NCBI GenBank assembly: GCA_900539695.1
Contig: UQDG01000040.1
Location: 1 to 12,851 of the forward strand
Source of the DNA: an uncultured Oscillospiraceae bacterium
Lineage (GTDB): Bacteria; Bacillota; Clostridia; Oscillospirales; Ruminococcaceae
Direction of reading: 5' to 3'
DNA length: 12,851 bases
The position numbers were made by a program, and so were the translations under genes. Below the pieces are notes generated by a model. That model was given only the letters and a program-made list of their open reading frames with translations, ran no database searches and was not told the DNA's origin. Of the stretch, positions 6,331-12,763 are shown piece after piece (positions within the stretch are counted from its first letter, which is position 1; every line of letters starts with the position of its first letter).

Positions 6331-7488
6331 GTGACGCAAAAGTTATACGAAACAGACGCTTACGTGCAGGAATTTGCTGCAGCCGTGCTCTCCTGCACCC
6401 CGGCCAAGGGCGGCTATGCGGTCGTGCTGGACAGGACTGCCTTCTTCCCTGAGGGCGGCGGCCAGCCCTGTGACCTGGGCACGCTGGGCACCGCGAAGGT
6501 GACCGACGTGCATACCGACGGCGCCACCATCACCCATACCACGGACGCTCCGCTGGAGCCGGGCACCGCTGTGACCGGCCGCATCGATTGGCCCCGCCGC
6601 CTGGATGCCATGCAGCAGCACACCGGCGAGCATATCCTCAGCGGCACCTTCCACCGCCTGTTCGGGGCCGAGAATGTGGGCTTCCACATCGGCACCCCCT
6701 ACGTGCGGATGGACACCAGCATCCCGCTTTCCGCCGCCCAGCTGGCCCGGGCCGAAGCCGAAGCCAACGCCGCCGTGCGGGCCGACACCCCCGTGAACTG
6801 CTACATCCCCGACGCCGCCACCCTGGCCGCCACCGAGTACCGCAGCAAAAAGGAGCTGGACGGCCCCGTGCGGCTGGTGGAAGCCGGCGGCGACTGCTGC
6901 GCCTGCTGCGGCACCCATCTGGCCCGCACCGGCGAGGTGGGGCTGATCAAAATCATCTCTGCCCAGCATTACAAGACCGGTATGCGGCTGGCTGTGGCCT
7001 GCGGGCAGCGCGCCTATGACGCCGTGGCCGCCATCTGTGCCGACGCCGAGGCCGCGGGGCGCGTGCTCTCTGCCCCCGCGGGCAGCCTGACCCCGTCGGT
7101 GGAGAACCGCCAGAACGGCGAAGTTGCCCTAAAGCAGCGCATTGCCGCGCTGCAAAACGCCCTGGCGGATGCCTACGTGCAGGCTGCAGCGCCCGACCGG
7201 CCCGCCGTGCTGTGGGCCGAGGGAGCCGACGGCGACGGCCTGCGCCGCATTGCCATGGCGGTCTGCGCGGGCATAAATCAGGTCGCCTGCGCCCTCGCCC
7301 CCGGTGGGCAGGGCCTATCCTACGCGCTGGCCGCCCCCGATGGCACCGACGCCCGCGCCCTGGGCAGGGCACTGAACGAAGCCTTTGCAGGCCGGGGCGG
7401 CGGCAAGCCTGCCTTCTGCCAGGGCAGCCTGGCTCAGCCCGGCCTTACGCCCGATGTCATCCGCGAGAAACTTTCTACATTATTATAA
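6331..7488 (+). CDS. alaX: Alanyl-tRNA editing protein, AlaX family (long form with DHHA1 domain)
   Basis: A free-standing editing factor that hydrolyses mischarged tRNA(Ala), chiefly Ser-tRNA(Ala), in the cytosol. The 385 residues show a complete architecture: a N-terminal beta-rich domain with the FPEGGGQPxD motif (39-48), the zinc-binding editing core with HTGEH (His97, His101) and the C-x3-H motif (Cys192, His196), and a C-terminal DHHA1-type domain with GGKPAFCQG (357-365), which matches the GGxPxxAQG glycine motif of alanyl-tRNA synthetases. The length fits the AlaX-L class. The start is GTG 6331; GAGAGGAGT lies about 10 bases upstream and no better ATG is near. The gap to trmB is 14 bases, so they share an mRNA. 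Four cysteines cluster at 189-193 (CCACC), more than zinc binding needs. Confidence 0.94.
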   Translation: MTQKLYETDAYVQEFAAAVLSCTPAKGGYAVVLDRTAFFPEGGGQPCDLGTLGTAKVTDVHTDGATITHTTDAPLEPGTAVTGRIDWPRRLDAMQQHTGEHILSGTFHRLFGAENVGFHIGTPYVRMDTSIPLSAAQLARAEAEANAAVRADTPVNCYIPDAATLAATEYRSKKELDGPVRLVEAGGDCCACCGTHLARTGEVGLIKIISAQHYKTGMRLAVACGQRAYDAVAAICADAEAAGRVLSAPAGSLTPSVENRQNGEVALKQRIAALQNALADAYVQAAAPDRPAVLWAEGADGDGLRRIAMAVCAGINQVACALAPGGQGLSYALAAPDGTDARALGRALNEAFAGRGGGKPAFCQGSLAQPGLTPDVIREKLSTLL

Positions 7489-7502
7489 CAGGAGACACTC
7501 CC

Positions 7503-8273
7503 ATGAGAATGCGTTTTAAACCCTACGCCCGCCCCGAACTGCTGGCCTGCGACTTCCATGTGCACGAGCCGCTGACCCACGGCGGCCACTGGCACGAGAC
7601 CTACGCCCGCCCCGACCAGCCCTGGCACCTGGAGCTGGGCTGTGGCAAGGGCGGTTTCCTGGCGCAGCTGGCCCCCCGGCACCCGGACATCAACTACCTG
7701 GGCATCGACATCACCGACAAGGTGCTGATCCTGGCCAAGCGCAAGGTCGAGGCCGCCTATGCCGAGCGCGGCATGACCCCTGATAACGTCAAGATCGCCA
7801 GCATCGACATCGAGCGCTTGGGCAATGCCTTCACCCCTGCCGACCGGGTGGACCGCATCTACATCAACTTCTGCAATCCGTGGAGCAAAAACGCGGGCAG
7901 CAACAAGCACCGCCTGACCCATCCCCGCCAATTGCTGCAATACCGCCAGCTGATGGATGAGGGCGCGGAGATCTGGTTCAAGACCGACGACGATGACCTG
8001 TTCCGGGACAGTTTGCATTACTTCCCGGCGGCAGGCTTTGAGATCACCTGGCAGACCTTTGACCTGCACGCCAACGAGCCGGATTGGAACCTGCGCACCG
8101 AACACGAGGGTATGTTTACCGAGATGGGCATCCCCATCAAGGCGCTGATCGCCCGCAAAGGCCCCGACAGCACCGTGACCTGGGTGGAGCCCAAGACCCT
8201 GGCCAAAGAGCTGGAAGCCGAGGAAGAGGAGGAAGCCGCCGAAGCACCCGCCCCGCAGGAGGACGCCGAATGA
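7503..8273 (+). CDS. trmB: tRNA (guanine-N7-)-methyltransferase, TrmB
   Basis: Uses S-adenosylmethionine to methylate N7 of G46 in the variable loop of many tRNAs. The 256 residues carry the class I methyltransferase core: HLELGCGKGGFLAQLA (42-57) is the cofactor glycine motif, NYLGIDITDKVLILAKRK (64-81) the second strand and its helix, RIYINFCNPWSKN (118-130) the family motif usually written NFxDPWPK, and RTEHEGMF (198-205) the conserved T-x-x-E region. In this protein the position usually occupied by Asp in DPW is Asn125. The last 25 residues are an acidic Glu/Ala tail not needed by the family. ATG 7503 has AGGAG 8 bases upstream. An upstream in-frame extension (from 7212) overlaps alaX and is rejected. 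The stop overlaps the next gene as ATGA. Confidence 0.93.
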   Translation: MRMRFKPYARPELLACDFHVHEPLTHGGHWHETYARPDQPWHLELGCGKGGFLAQLAPRHPDINYLGIDITDKVLILAKRKVEAAYAERGMTPDNVKIASIDIERLGNAFTPADRVDRIYINFCNPWSKNAGSNKHRLTHPRQLLQYRQLMDEGAEIWFKTDDDDLFRDSLHYFPAAGFEITWQTFDLHANEPDWNLRTEHEGMFTEMGIPIKALIARKGPDSTVTWVEPKTLAKELEAEEEEEAAEAPAPQEDAE

Positions 8274-9397
8274 CCCAGACAGAAATCTTTTCATTTGTCG
8301 TACAAACGCTGTATTGGTTCTTCCTCTACGGCTGTATCGGCTGGGGTGTCGAGGTCGTCTACGCCGCCATCAAGGAGCGGCGGCTCGTCAACCGCGGGTT
8401 CCTCTGCGGCCCCATCTGTCCCATTTACGGCTGCGGCATGGTGGTGCTGAACTGGACGGTGGCCGCGCTGGCCCCATCCGGCGAGGGAAAAAGCGTCAGC
8501 ACCGTGGCGGTGTTCTTTGTGGGCATGGTGCTCACCACCGCCATCGAGCTGGTGGGCGGCTGGACGCTGTTCAAAATTTACCACATCCGTTGGTGGGACT
8601 ACTCCAACATGAAGTTCAACATCGGCGGCTACATCTGCCCGCAGTTCTCGCTGCTGTGGGGCCTGGGCAGTGTCATCATGGTCAAGGTGGTGCACCCGGC
8701 GCTGGCCAAGGCCAGCAGCCCGCTGCCCATGAAGGTGCTGGTGCCTGTCGAAGCCGCCGTGCTGGCGCTGTTTGTGGTCGACCTCATCGTCTCCGCAGCC
8801 GCCGCCACCGGCCTGAACAAAAAGCTGAAGGAGATCGACGAGGTGCGCGCCCGCCTGCGTGTGACCAGCGACAAGCTGACCACCGTGCTGGGCGTCAGCG
8901 CCATGACCGCCGATACCATTTTAGACGAGCAAAAGCTGCAGCTGGCCCTGGCCAAGCTGGAAGGTCGCGAGAACGCCGCCGAGTTGAAGCTGGAAATGCT
9001 GCTGCGTGCCAACGAAATGCGCGCCAAGCTGCGTGACATCAGCGTGGATAAGATAGGCACCCGCCGCTTGCTGCGGGCCTTCCCGGATATGAAGAGCCTT
9101 ACCTACGCCGAGACGCTGGCCTCCACCCGCGCCGGCGTCCGCCGCCTGAACGAGCTGGCCGCTGCCGCCAGGACCGCTGCCAAAGAGATGGCCCAGACCG
9201 CTAAGGAGACCGCGCAGACCGCCGTGGGTACAGCTGCCGCCGCCGCCCAGACGGCAAAAGAAACGGCTGCCAATGCCGCGCAGTCTGCGGCCCAGACCGC
9301 CAAAGAGGCTGCCGCCTCGGCGATCCAAACGGCCCGGGAGACCGGCATCAGCACGCCCCAAAGCACCAAGCCCGCCAAAGACGAACCGGGCCAATAA
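8270..9397 (+). CDS. CmpB-family (putative type IV ABC transporter) membrane protein with amphipathic Ala-rich tail
   Basis: A 375-residue membrane protein of the family named putative ABC-transporter type IV (CmpB-like, PF06541 type). The first 180 residues hold about five membrane segments (around 12-34, 48-68, 79-101, 125-142 and 157-180). Family sequence includes LYGCIGWGVEVVY (19-31), CGPICPIYGCG (46-56) and RWWDYSNMKFNIGGYICPQF (107-126). After residue 180 comes a charged helical region, probably coiled coil (182-260), then an Ala/Thr/Gln-rich stretch (297-358) with QTAKE/QTARE repeated at 309, 327, 342 and 353, like amphipathic lipid-associating helices. The true substrate and any ATPase partner are unknown; the transporter name is nominal. 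ATG 8270 overlaps the trmB stop, with AGGAGG 7 bases before it, so the gene is translationally coupled to trmB. A terminator follows. Confidence 0.87.
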   Translation: MTQTEIFSFVVQTLYWFFLYGCIGWGVEVVYAAIKERRLVNRGFLCGPICPIYGCGMVVLNWTVAALAPSGEGKSVSTVAVFFVGMVLTTAIELVGGWTLFKIYHIRWWDYSNMKFNIGGYICPQFSLLWGLGSVIMVKVVHPALAKASSPLPMKVLVPVEAAVLALFVVDLIVSAAAATGLNKKLKEIDEVRARLRVTSDKLTTVLGVSAMTADTILDEQKLQLALAKLEGRENAAELKLEMLLRANEMRAKLRDISVDKIGTRRLLRAFPDMKSLTYAETLASTRAGVRRLNELAAAARTAAKEMAQTAKETAQTAVGTAAAAAQTAKETAANAAQSAAQTAKEAAASAIQTARETGISTPQSTKPAKDEPGQ

Positions 9398-9415
9398 AGC
9401 CAATAGCCAATAAGC

Positions 9416-9452
9416 ATGCGCTTCGCCACGCCCGGCGAGGCGCATCTTTTTT
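9416..9452 (+). terminator. Terminator of the alaX-trmB operon
   Basis: ATGCGCTTCGCC (9416-9427) pairs with GGCGAGGCGCAT (9434-9445) with one internal mismatch position, followed by CTTTTTT. It lies 18 bases after the stop of the CmpB-family gene. Confidence 0.88.
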
Positions 9453-9495
9453 GCGACGGTGGTTTCTGGCAAAAACAGCCACCCCTTTATCAAAA

Positions 9496-9640
9496 CTGCG
9501 GAACTACGGAAGTACTTATATAAATTACATAGATATGTTAATTATAACTACTTCCATAACTCCGGAAGTAGTTGGAAACACCAGGGTACTTCCGGAGTTC
9601 CGCAGTATATATACCGGGCGGAAATACCCGGAAGTAGTTC
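9496..9640. repeat. Nested palindrome cluster with five GGAAGTA/TACTTCC heptamers
   Basis: Outer arms 9496-9515 and 9586-9605 are 20-base inverted repeats matching at 19 positions (CTGCGGAACTACGGAAGTAC and its near reverse complement). Inside lies a perfect 10-bp hairpin, AACTACTTCC (9546-9555) with GGAAGTAGTT (9564-9573). A third GGAAGTAGTT occurs at 9630-9639 next to a CCGGG/CCCGG stem (9614-9618 with 9627-9631). GGAAGTA or its complement occurs five times in about 130 bases. The stretch is far more AT-rich than the surroundings, lies between converging genes, and has open frames without ribosome binding sites. I cannot name the element; a structured RNA, a multi-site protein-binding region or a dispersed repeat are all possible. 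Confidence 0.7.
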
Positions 9641-9687
9641 TTTGACTGCCGCAAAATCGTTGCGCTGCCCGCACCTCTATCGGCAGC

Positions 9688-9721
9688 AAAAAAGCAGCAG
9701 GGCTTTCCCGACCCTGCTGCT
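9688..9721 (-). terminator. Minus-strand terminator after the DAHP synthase gene
   Basis: On the minus strand AGCAGCAGGG (9721-9712) pairs perfectly with CCCTGCTGCT (9702-9693) around a 9-base loop and is followed by TTTTTGC. It is the first good minus-strand terminator after the DAHP synthase stop at 9919, leaving a 3' untranslated region of about 200 bases that includes the repeat at 9779-9905. Confidence 0.8.
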
Positions 9722-9778
9722 GACCTTATATACTTTATAAATAAGCTGGCATCCCACTCGCTGGGACACCTCCTGGAT

Positions 9779-9905
9779 GGCCCCCTCTGGGAGGGGGCTC
9801 CCGCGAAGCGGGTGGGGGAGAGAGCCTGAGATTTGGTAGCAGTTAATTTGCTTGTCTCTCCCTCAGTCTGCGCTTCGCGCAGCCAGCTCCCTCGCAGAGG
9901 GAGCC
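9779..9905. repeat. Foldback repeat with hairpins in each arm
   Basis: Left arm 9779-9823 and right arm 9856-9905 are imperfect inverted repeats: GGCCCCCTCTGGGAGGGGGC against GGCTCCCTCTGCGAGGGAGC read from the other strand. Each arm has its own inner hairpin: CCCGC-GAA-GCGGG on the left, CTGCGC-TTC-GCGCAG on the right. The right end (GCTCCCTC-GCA-GAGGGAGC then CCTTTTT, to 9910) would work as a plus-strand terminator. The arrangement (GAGGGAG-type arms, CGCTTCGCG-type core) is like intergenic repeats common in gut Oscillospiraceae. No coding capacity. Confidence 0.75.
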
Positions 9906-9918
9906 TTTTTACCTATAA

Positions 9919-10938
9919 TCAGTTCAACTTCTTTCCAAAGAATTCCAGCTCCGGCTTGATGACCTTCATCAGGGCGTCGAACTGGTCGGGTGTCAGGCTC
10001 TGGGCGCCGTCGCTCTTGGCCTTGGCCGGGTTGTTGTGCGTCTCGATCATCAGGCCGTCCGCGCCCACGGCCACGGCAGCCTGGGCCAGCGCGGGCACCA
10101 TAAAGGCGATGCCGGCAGCGTGGCTGGGGTCGATGACCACAGGCAGATGGGTCATCTTTTTCAGCATCGGCACGGCGGAAATGTCCAGCGTGTTGCGCAT
10201 GCTGGTCTCAAAGGTGCGGATGCCGCGCTCGCACAGCACCACGTTAGGGTTGCCCTCGGCCATGATGTACTCGGCGCTCATCACCAGCTCCTCCAGGGTG
10301 GAGGACAGGCCGCGCTTCAGCAGCACAGGGGTCTTCAGGCGGCCCACGGCTTTCAGCAGCTCAAAGTTCTGCATATTGCGTGCGCCGATCTGAATCATGT
10401 CCACGTGGGCATCCTCAAACAGGTGGATGTGTTCGTTGTTCATCAGCTCGGTCACGATGGGCTGGCCGGTCACAGCGCGGGCCTCCTGCAAAAGCTCCAG
10501 GCCCTCGGCACGCAAACCCTGAAAGCTGTACGGGCTGGTGCGGGGCTTGAACGCGCCGCCGCGCAGGATGCTGGCACCCGCGGCCTGTACGCGCTGGGCC
10601 ACATAGGTGATCTGTTCCTTGCTTTCCACGCTGCAGGGACCGGACATCACGGCAAAGTACCCGCCGCCGATCTTGTGCCCGCCCACGTCCACGATGGTGT
10701 CGTCCGGGTGGAACTTGCGGTTGGCTTTCTTGTACGGCTCGGTCACGCGGCGGCAGGTCTCCACCACCGGGTTGGCCAGCACCCAGCTTTCGGCCAGGGA
10801 CTTGGTGTCGCCGATCAGGCCCAGGATGTGGGTATCGCTGCCCACGGAATCGTTGATCTGGTAGCCCATATCCTCCAGCTCGTGGCAGAAGGAGTCGACC
10901 TGCTCGGCCGGGGCGTGCTGTTTTAATACGATGATCAT
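9919..10938 (-). CDS. aroF: 3-deoxy-7-phosphoheptulonate (DAHP) synthase, type I beta
   Basis: Catalyses the first step of the shikimate pathway, joining phosphoenolpyruvate and erythrose 4-phosphate, in the cytosol. The 339 residues comprise an N-terminal ferredoxin-like (ACT-type) domain at about 1-70, as in Thermotoga-type DAHP synthases where it mediates feedback inhibition, and a TIM barrel after it. Active-site motifs are intact: GPCSVES (100-106), LRGGAFKPRTSPYSFQG (125-141), KRG (208-210), CERGIRTFE (236-244), DPSHAAG (270-276) with a metal-binding His, and ETH at 299-301. ATG 10938 has GGGAG 8 bases upstream. The gene stands alone: no other aromatic pathway gene is in the window. Its promoter appears to lie about 260 bases upstream, with a foldback repeat in between. 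The symbol aroF is used as for Gram-positive type I beta enzymes. Confidence 0.96.
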   Translation of the reverse strand: MIIVLKQHAPAEQVDSFCHELEDMGYQINDSVGSDTHILGLIGDTKSLAESWVLANPVVETCRRVTEPYKKANRKFHPDDTIVDVGGHKIGGGYFAVMSGPCSVESKEQITYVAQRVQAAGASILRGGAFKPRTSPYSFQGLRAEGLELLQEARAVTGQPIVTELMNNEHIHLFEDAHVDMIQIGARNMQNFELLKAVGRLKTPVLLKRGLSSTLEELVMSAEYIMAEGNPNVVLCERGIRTFETSMRNTLDISAVPMLKKMTHLPVVIDPSHAAGIAFMVPALAQAAVAVGADGLMIETHNNPAKAKSDGAQSLTPDQFDALMKVIKPELEFFGKKLN

Positions 10939-10963
10939 AATGTGTCTCCCATTTCTCTATTTC

Positions 10964-11143
10964 TTAAGGCACCACCGCACAATTCCCGCCTAACGGCTTA
11001 AGCACCGCTCCGGCGGCTTCGGCACGGCATCTGCGTTGCCAAAATGCTCGATAATACACAAAGTATTATCTGCGCTTTTGGCTTAGCAGCTGCCGCACCT
11101 CGCTCGCCGTATCGGCACTTAGAATTATGCGGTATTGCCTTAA
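10964..11143. repeat. Complete foldback (MITE-like) repeat in the DAHP synthase leader
   Basis: Terminal inverted repeats of 23 bases (10964-10986 and 11121-11143, both reading TTAAGGCA..ACCGCA.AATTC inward) match at 19 positions. The pairing continues inward as an imperfect stem to a central hairpin: GCCAAAA (11038-11044) with TTTTGGC (11076-11082), then GATAATAC (11050-11057) with GTATTATC (11063-11070) around ACAAA. No reading frame of substance is inside. A second, partial copy is at 1-58 in the opposite orientation. About 180 bases, non-coding and foldback: this is the form of a MITE. Target duplication is unclear because the ends TTAA or CTTA could be either part of the element or duplicated target. 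Confidence 0.82.
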
Positions 11144-11200
11144 ACTTTTGGATTCCTGGCGCAATCGTCGCCAGCGTTCGTGTTTGTATCGAATGATGAT

Positions 11201-11229
11201 AGTCTAACACTTTAAATCGCTAAAGTCAA
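11201..11229 (-). promoter_or_regulatory. Likely promoter of the DAHP synthase gene
   Basis: On the minus strand TTGACT (11229-11224), a 17-base spacer and TAGACT (11206-11201). The -35 is near consensus, the -10 matches at four of six. Transcription from here would run through a CTGGCG/CGCCAG hairpin (11156-11174) and the whole foldback repeat before reaching the ATG at 10938. Confidence 0.6.
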
Positions 11230-11235
11230 CCCCTC

Positions 11236-11264
11236 TTGCCAAAATTTTGCAGGGGACGTATAAT
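11236..11264 (+). promoter_or_regulatory. Promoter of the ybaK-rsuA operon
   Basis: TTGCCA (11236-11241), exactly 17 bases, then perfect TATAAT (11259-11264). It is back to back with the DAHP synthase promoter, the two -35 boxes being only 6 bases apart. Transcription would start near 11271, leaving a leader of about 190 bases. A second, weaker candidate (TTGCAT 11412-11417, TATATA 11435-11440) lies right at the gene but leaves almost no leader. Confidence 0.75.
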
Positions 11265-11298
11265 GGGCATATCTTATATAAAGGGAAAAGCACAAACC

Positions 11299-11434
11299 TT
11301 TGTAGGGGCCCGCTTGACGGCCAAAACGAAGGCCGCCAGCCAGCAAAGCTGGCCCGTTCGTGCGGATCAATGCCCCGCAGGGGCATTGATCGCTGCGCGA
11401 CCCCGCAATGCTTGCATCGGCCCGCACCCTATAC
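11299..11434. repeat. Structured repeat-like leader before ybaK
   Basis: The stretch begins TTTGTAGGGGCCCGC and ends GCCCGCACCCTATAC, which are imperfect inverted ends. Inside are a 6-bp hairpin GCCAGC-AAA-GCTGGC (11339-11353), a perfect 11-bp hairpin ATCAATGCCCC-GCA-GGGGCATTGAT (11366-11390) and outer complementary bits (ACGAA/TTCGT). No gene is present. GTAGGGGC-type intergenic repeats of this kind are frequent in gut Clostridia, which is background knowledge and not shown here. It occupies most of the 5' leader of ybaK-rsuA, so it would be transcribed. Confidence 0.6.
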
Positions 11435-11459
11435 TATATAATAAATGAGGTAATCTCAA

Positions 11460-11954
11460 ATGGCAAAAGAAGCAAAAACCAACGCCATGCGCATGCTGGA
11501 GCGCGCCAAAGTCAACTATACCGCCCACGAATACCCCCACGAGGAAGGCCAGGCCGTTGACGGCGCCAACGTCGCCCGCCTGACCGGCCAGGACCCGGCC
11601 CGCGTTTTTAAAACGCTGGTCACCCAGGGGGCAGACCATAACTATTATGTGTTTGTCGTGCCCGTGCTGGCCGAGCTGGACCTGAAAAAGGCCGCCAAGG
11701 CCGCGGGCGTCAAAAGCGTGGCCATGATCCACGTGGCCGACATCAATAAAGTCACCGGTTATATCCGCGGCGGCTGCAGCCCTGTGGGCATGAAAAAGCA
11801 GTTCGTCACCGTCTACGATGAAAGCTGTCTGGCCCAGCCCACCATCATGGTCTCCGGCGGCCGCATCGGCACCCAAGTGGAGTGCGCCCCTGCTGATCTT
11901 ATCAAGGTGACCCGCGGCAAAACGGCGGCCATCACCCAGGAGCACCAGGCATGA
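11460..11954 (+). CDS. ybaK: Cys-tRNA(Pro)/Cys-tRNA(Cys) deacylase, YbaK/EbsC family
   Basis: A single-domain trans-editing enzyme that removes cysteine mistakenly attached to tRNA(Pro) by prolyl-tRNA synthetase. The 164-residue length is typical. Family marks are the VFKTLV strand (49-54) with the conserved Lys51, the YVFVVPVLAELDLKKAAKA region (63-81), GYIRGGCSPVGMKK (100-113) with the GGxSPxG loop that forms the substrate pocket, and VSGGRIGTQVE near 131-141. ATG 11460 is preceded by a modest site, ATGAGG, about 8 bases upstream. The stop overlaps the rsuA start by 4 bases. It is read from the strong promoter at 11236-11264 through a structured leader. Confidence 0.95.
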   Translation: MAKEAKTNAMRMLERAKVNYTAHEYPHEEGQAVDGANVARLTGQDPARVFKTLVTQGADHNYYVFVVPVLAELDLKKAAKAAGVKSVAMIHVADINKVTGYIRGGCSPVGMKKQFVTVYDESCLAQPTIMVSGGRIGTQVECAPADLIKVTRGKTAAITQEHQA

Positions 11955-12664
11955 TGCGGCTGGATAAGTACCTGGCCGAGCGCACCGGCATGACCCGCAG
12001 CGAAAGCCGCAAGGCCATCACCAAGGGGCGCGTGATGGTCGCGGGCAAGATCTGCCGCAAGGCGGATACCCAGCTGGACGAGACTGCCGCGCAGATCGCG
12101 CTGGATGGCGCGCCGTTGGCAGGCGAATATAAAAAGTATGTGTATATCATGCTCAATAAGCCGGAGGGTGTCGTCAGTGCCAGCCGCGACAAGCGGGATA
12201 CCACTGTGGTGGACCTGGTGGCCGCGGACTACCCCCGGCGGGAGTTGTTCCCGGCGGGCCGCCTGGACAAGACCAGCACCGGCTTTGTACTGCTGACCGA
12301 TGACGGTGCCCTGGCCCATGACATCCTGGCCCCGGCCCACCATGTGGACAAGCAGTATTTGGTTACGCTGGACACTCCGCTGACCGAGGAGATGCGCCGC
12401 GGCTTTGCGGCGGGCGTCACCCTGGCCGACGGCGAACACCTGGCCCCCGCCGAGGCCGAACCGGCCGGGGACGACCCCTGCACCGTGCGCGTCACCCTGC
12501 ACCAGGGCGTCTACCACCAGATCAAGCGCATGTTCGGCGTCTACGACGCCGGCGTCAACACCCTCCGCCGCCTCTCCATCGGCGGCGTTGCATTGGATGA
12601 GACCCTTGCCCCCGGCGAGTACCGGGAACTGACCGAGGAAGAACGAAAACAATTGCAGAACTAA
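11951..12664 (+). CDS. rsuA: 16S rRNA pseudouridine synthase, RsuA family
   Basis: Converts a uridine in 16S rRNA (U516 in the E. coli enzyme) to pseudouridine. The 237 residues contain an N-terminal S4 RNA-binding domain (about 2-48, MRLDKYLAERTGMTRSESRK), the catalytic core with LNKPEGVVSA (68-77) and GRLDKTSTGFVLLTDDG (103-119), where Asp106 is the catalytic aspartate, and the VYHQIKRMF motif (187-195). These are the RsuA/RluB/E/F family marks; the exact site cannot be told from sequence, and 23S modification is the alternative. ATG 11951 overlaps the ybaK stop as ATGA, with AGGAG 8 bases upstream. An ATG 3 bases later is equally possible. I see no clear terminator between the stop and the next promoter. 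Confidence 0.92.
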   Translation: MMRLDKYLAERTGMTRSESRKAITKGRVMVAGKICRKADTQLDETAAQIALDGAPLAGEYKKYVYIMLNKPEGVVSASRDKRDTTVVDLVAADYPRRELFPAGRLDKTSTGFVLLTDDGALAHDILAPAHHVDKQYLVTLDTPLTEEMRRGFAAGVTLADGEHLAPAEAEPAGDDPCTVRVTLHQGVYHQIKRMFGVYDAGVNTLRRLSIGGVALDETLAPGEYRELTEEERKQLQN

Positions 12665-12708
12665 GGCTGCCCTAGAGTGGCGACTCCCCGCAGAGCAGGA
12701 AATTTGTA

Positions 12709-12757
12709 AAAAAATCTGAAAAAAGGTGTTGACAAACGCTTGCAGCGGTGGTATTAT
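12709..12757 (+). promoter_or_regulatory. Strong promoter, probably of an rRNA operon
   Basis: TTGACA (12729-12734), exactly 17 bases, TATTAT (12752-12757). Upstream is an A/T-rich block at 12700-12724 with A7 and A6 tracts, like an UP element. Strength and context with the leader that follows suggest a stable RNA operon starting near 12764. Confidence 0.75.
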
Positions 12758-12763
12758 ATACAA

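Noticed and set aside
8084..8269. Longer form of the CmpB-family protein starting inside trmB
   Set aside because: The extension is out-of-frame trmB sequence; ATG 8270 with AGGAGG and the ATGA overlap is the normal arrangement.
9459..9740. Open frame of 93 codons on the plus strand across the GGAAGTA palindromes
   Set aside because: It starts at a GTG without ribosome binding site, runs through inverted repeats and a minus-strand terminator, and its sequence follows the repeats and not a protein-like pattern.
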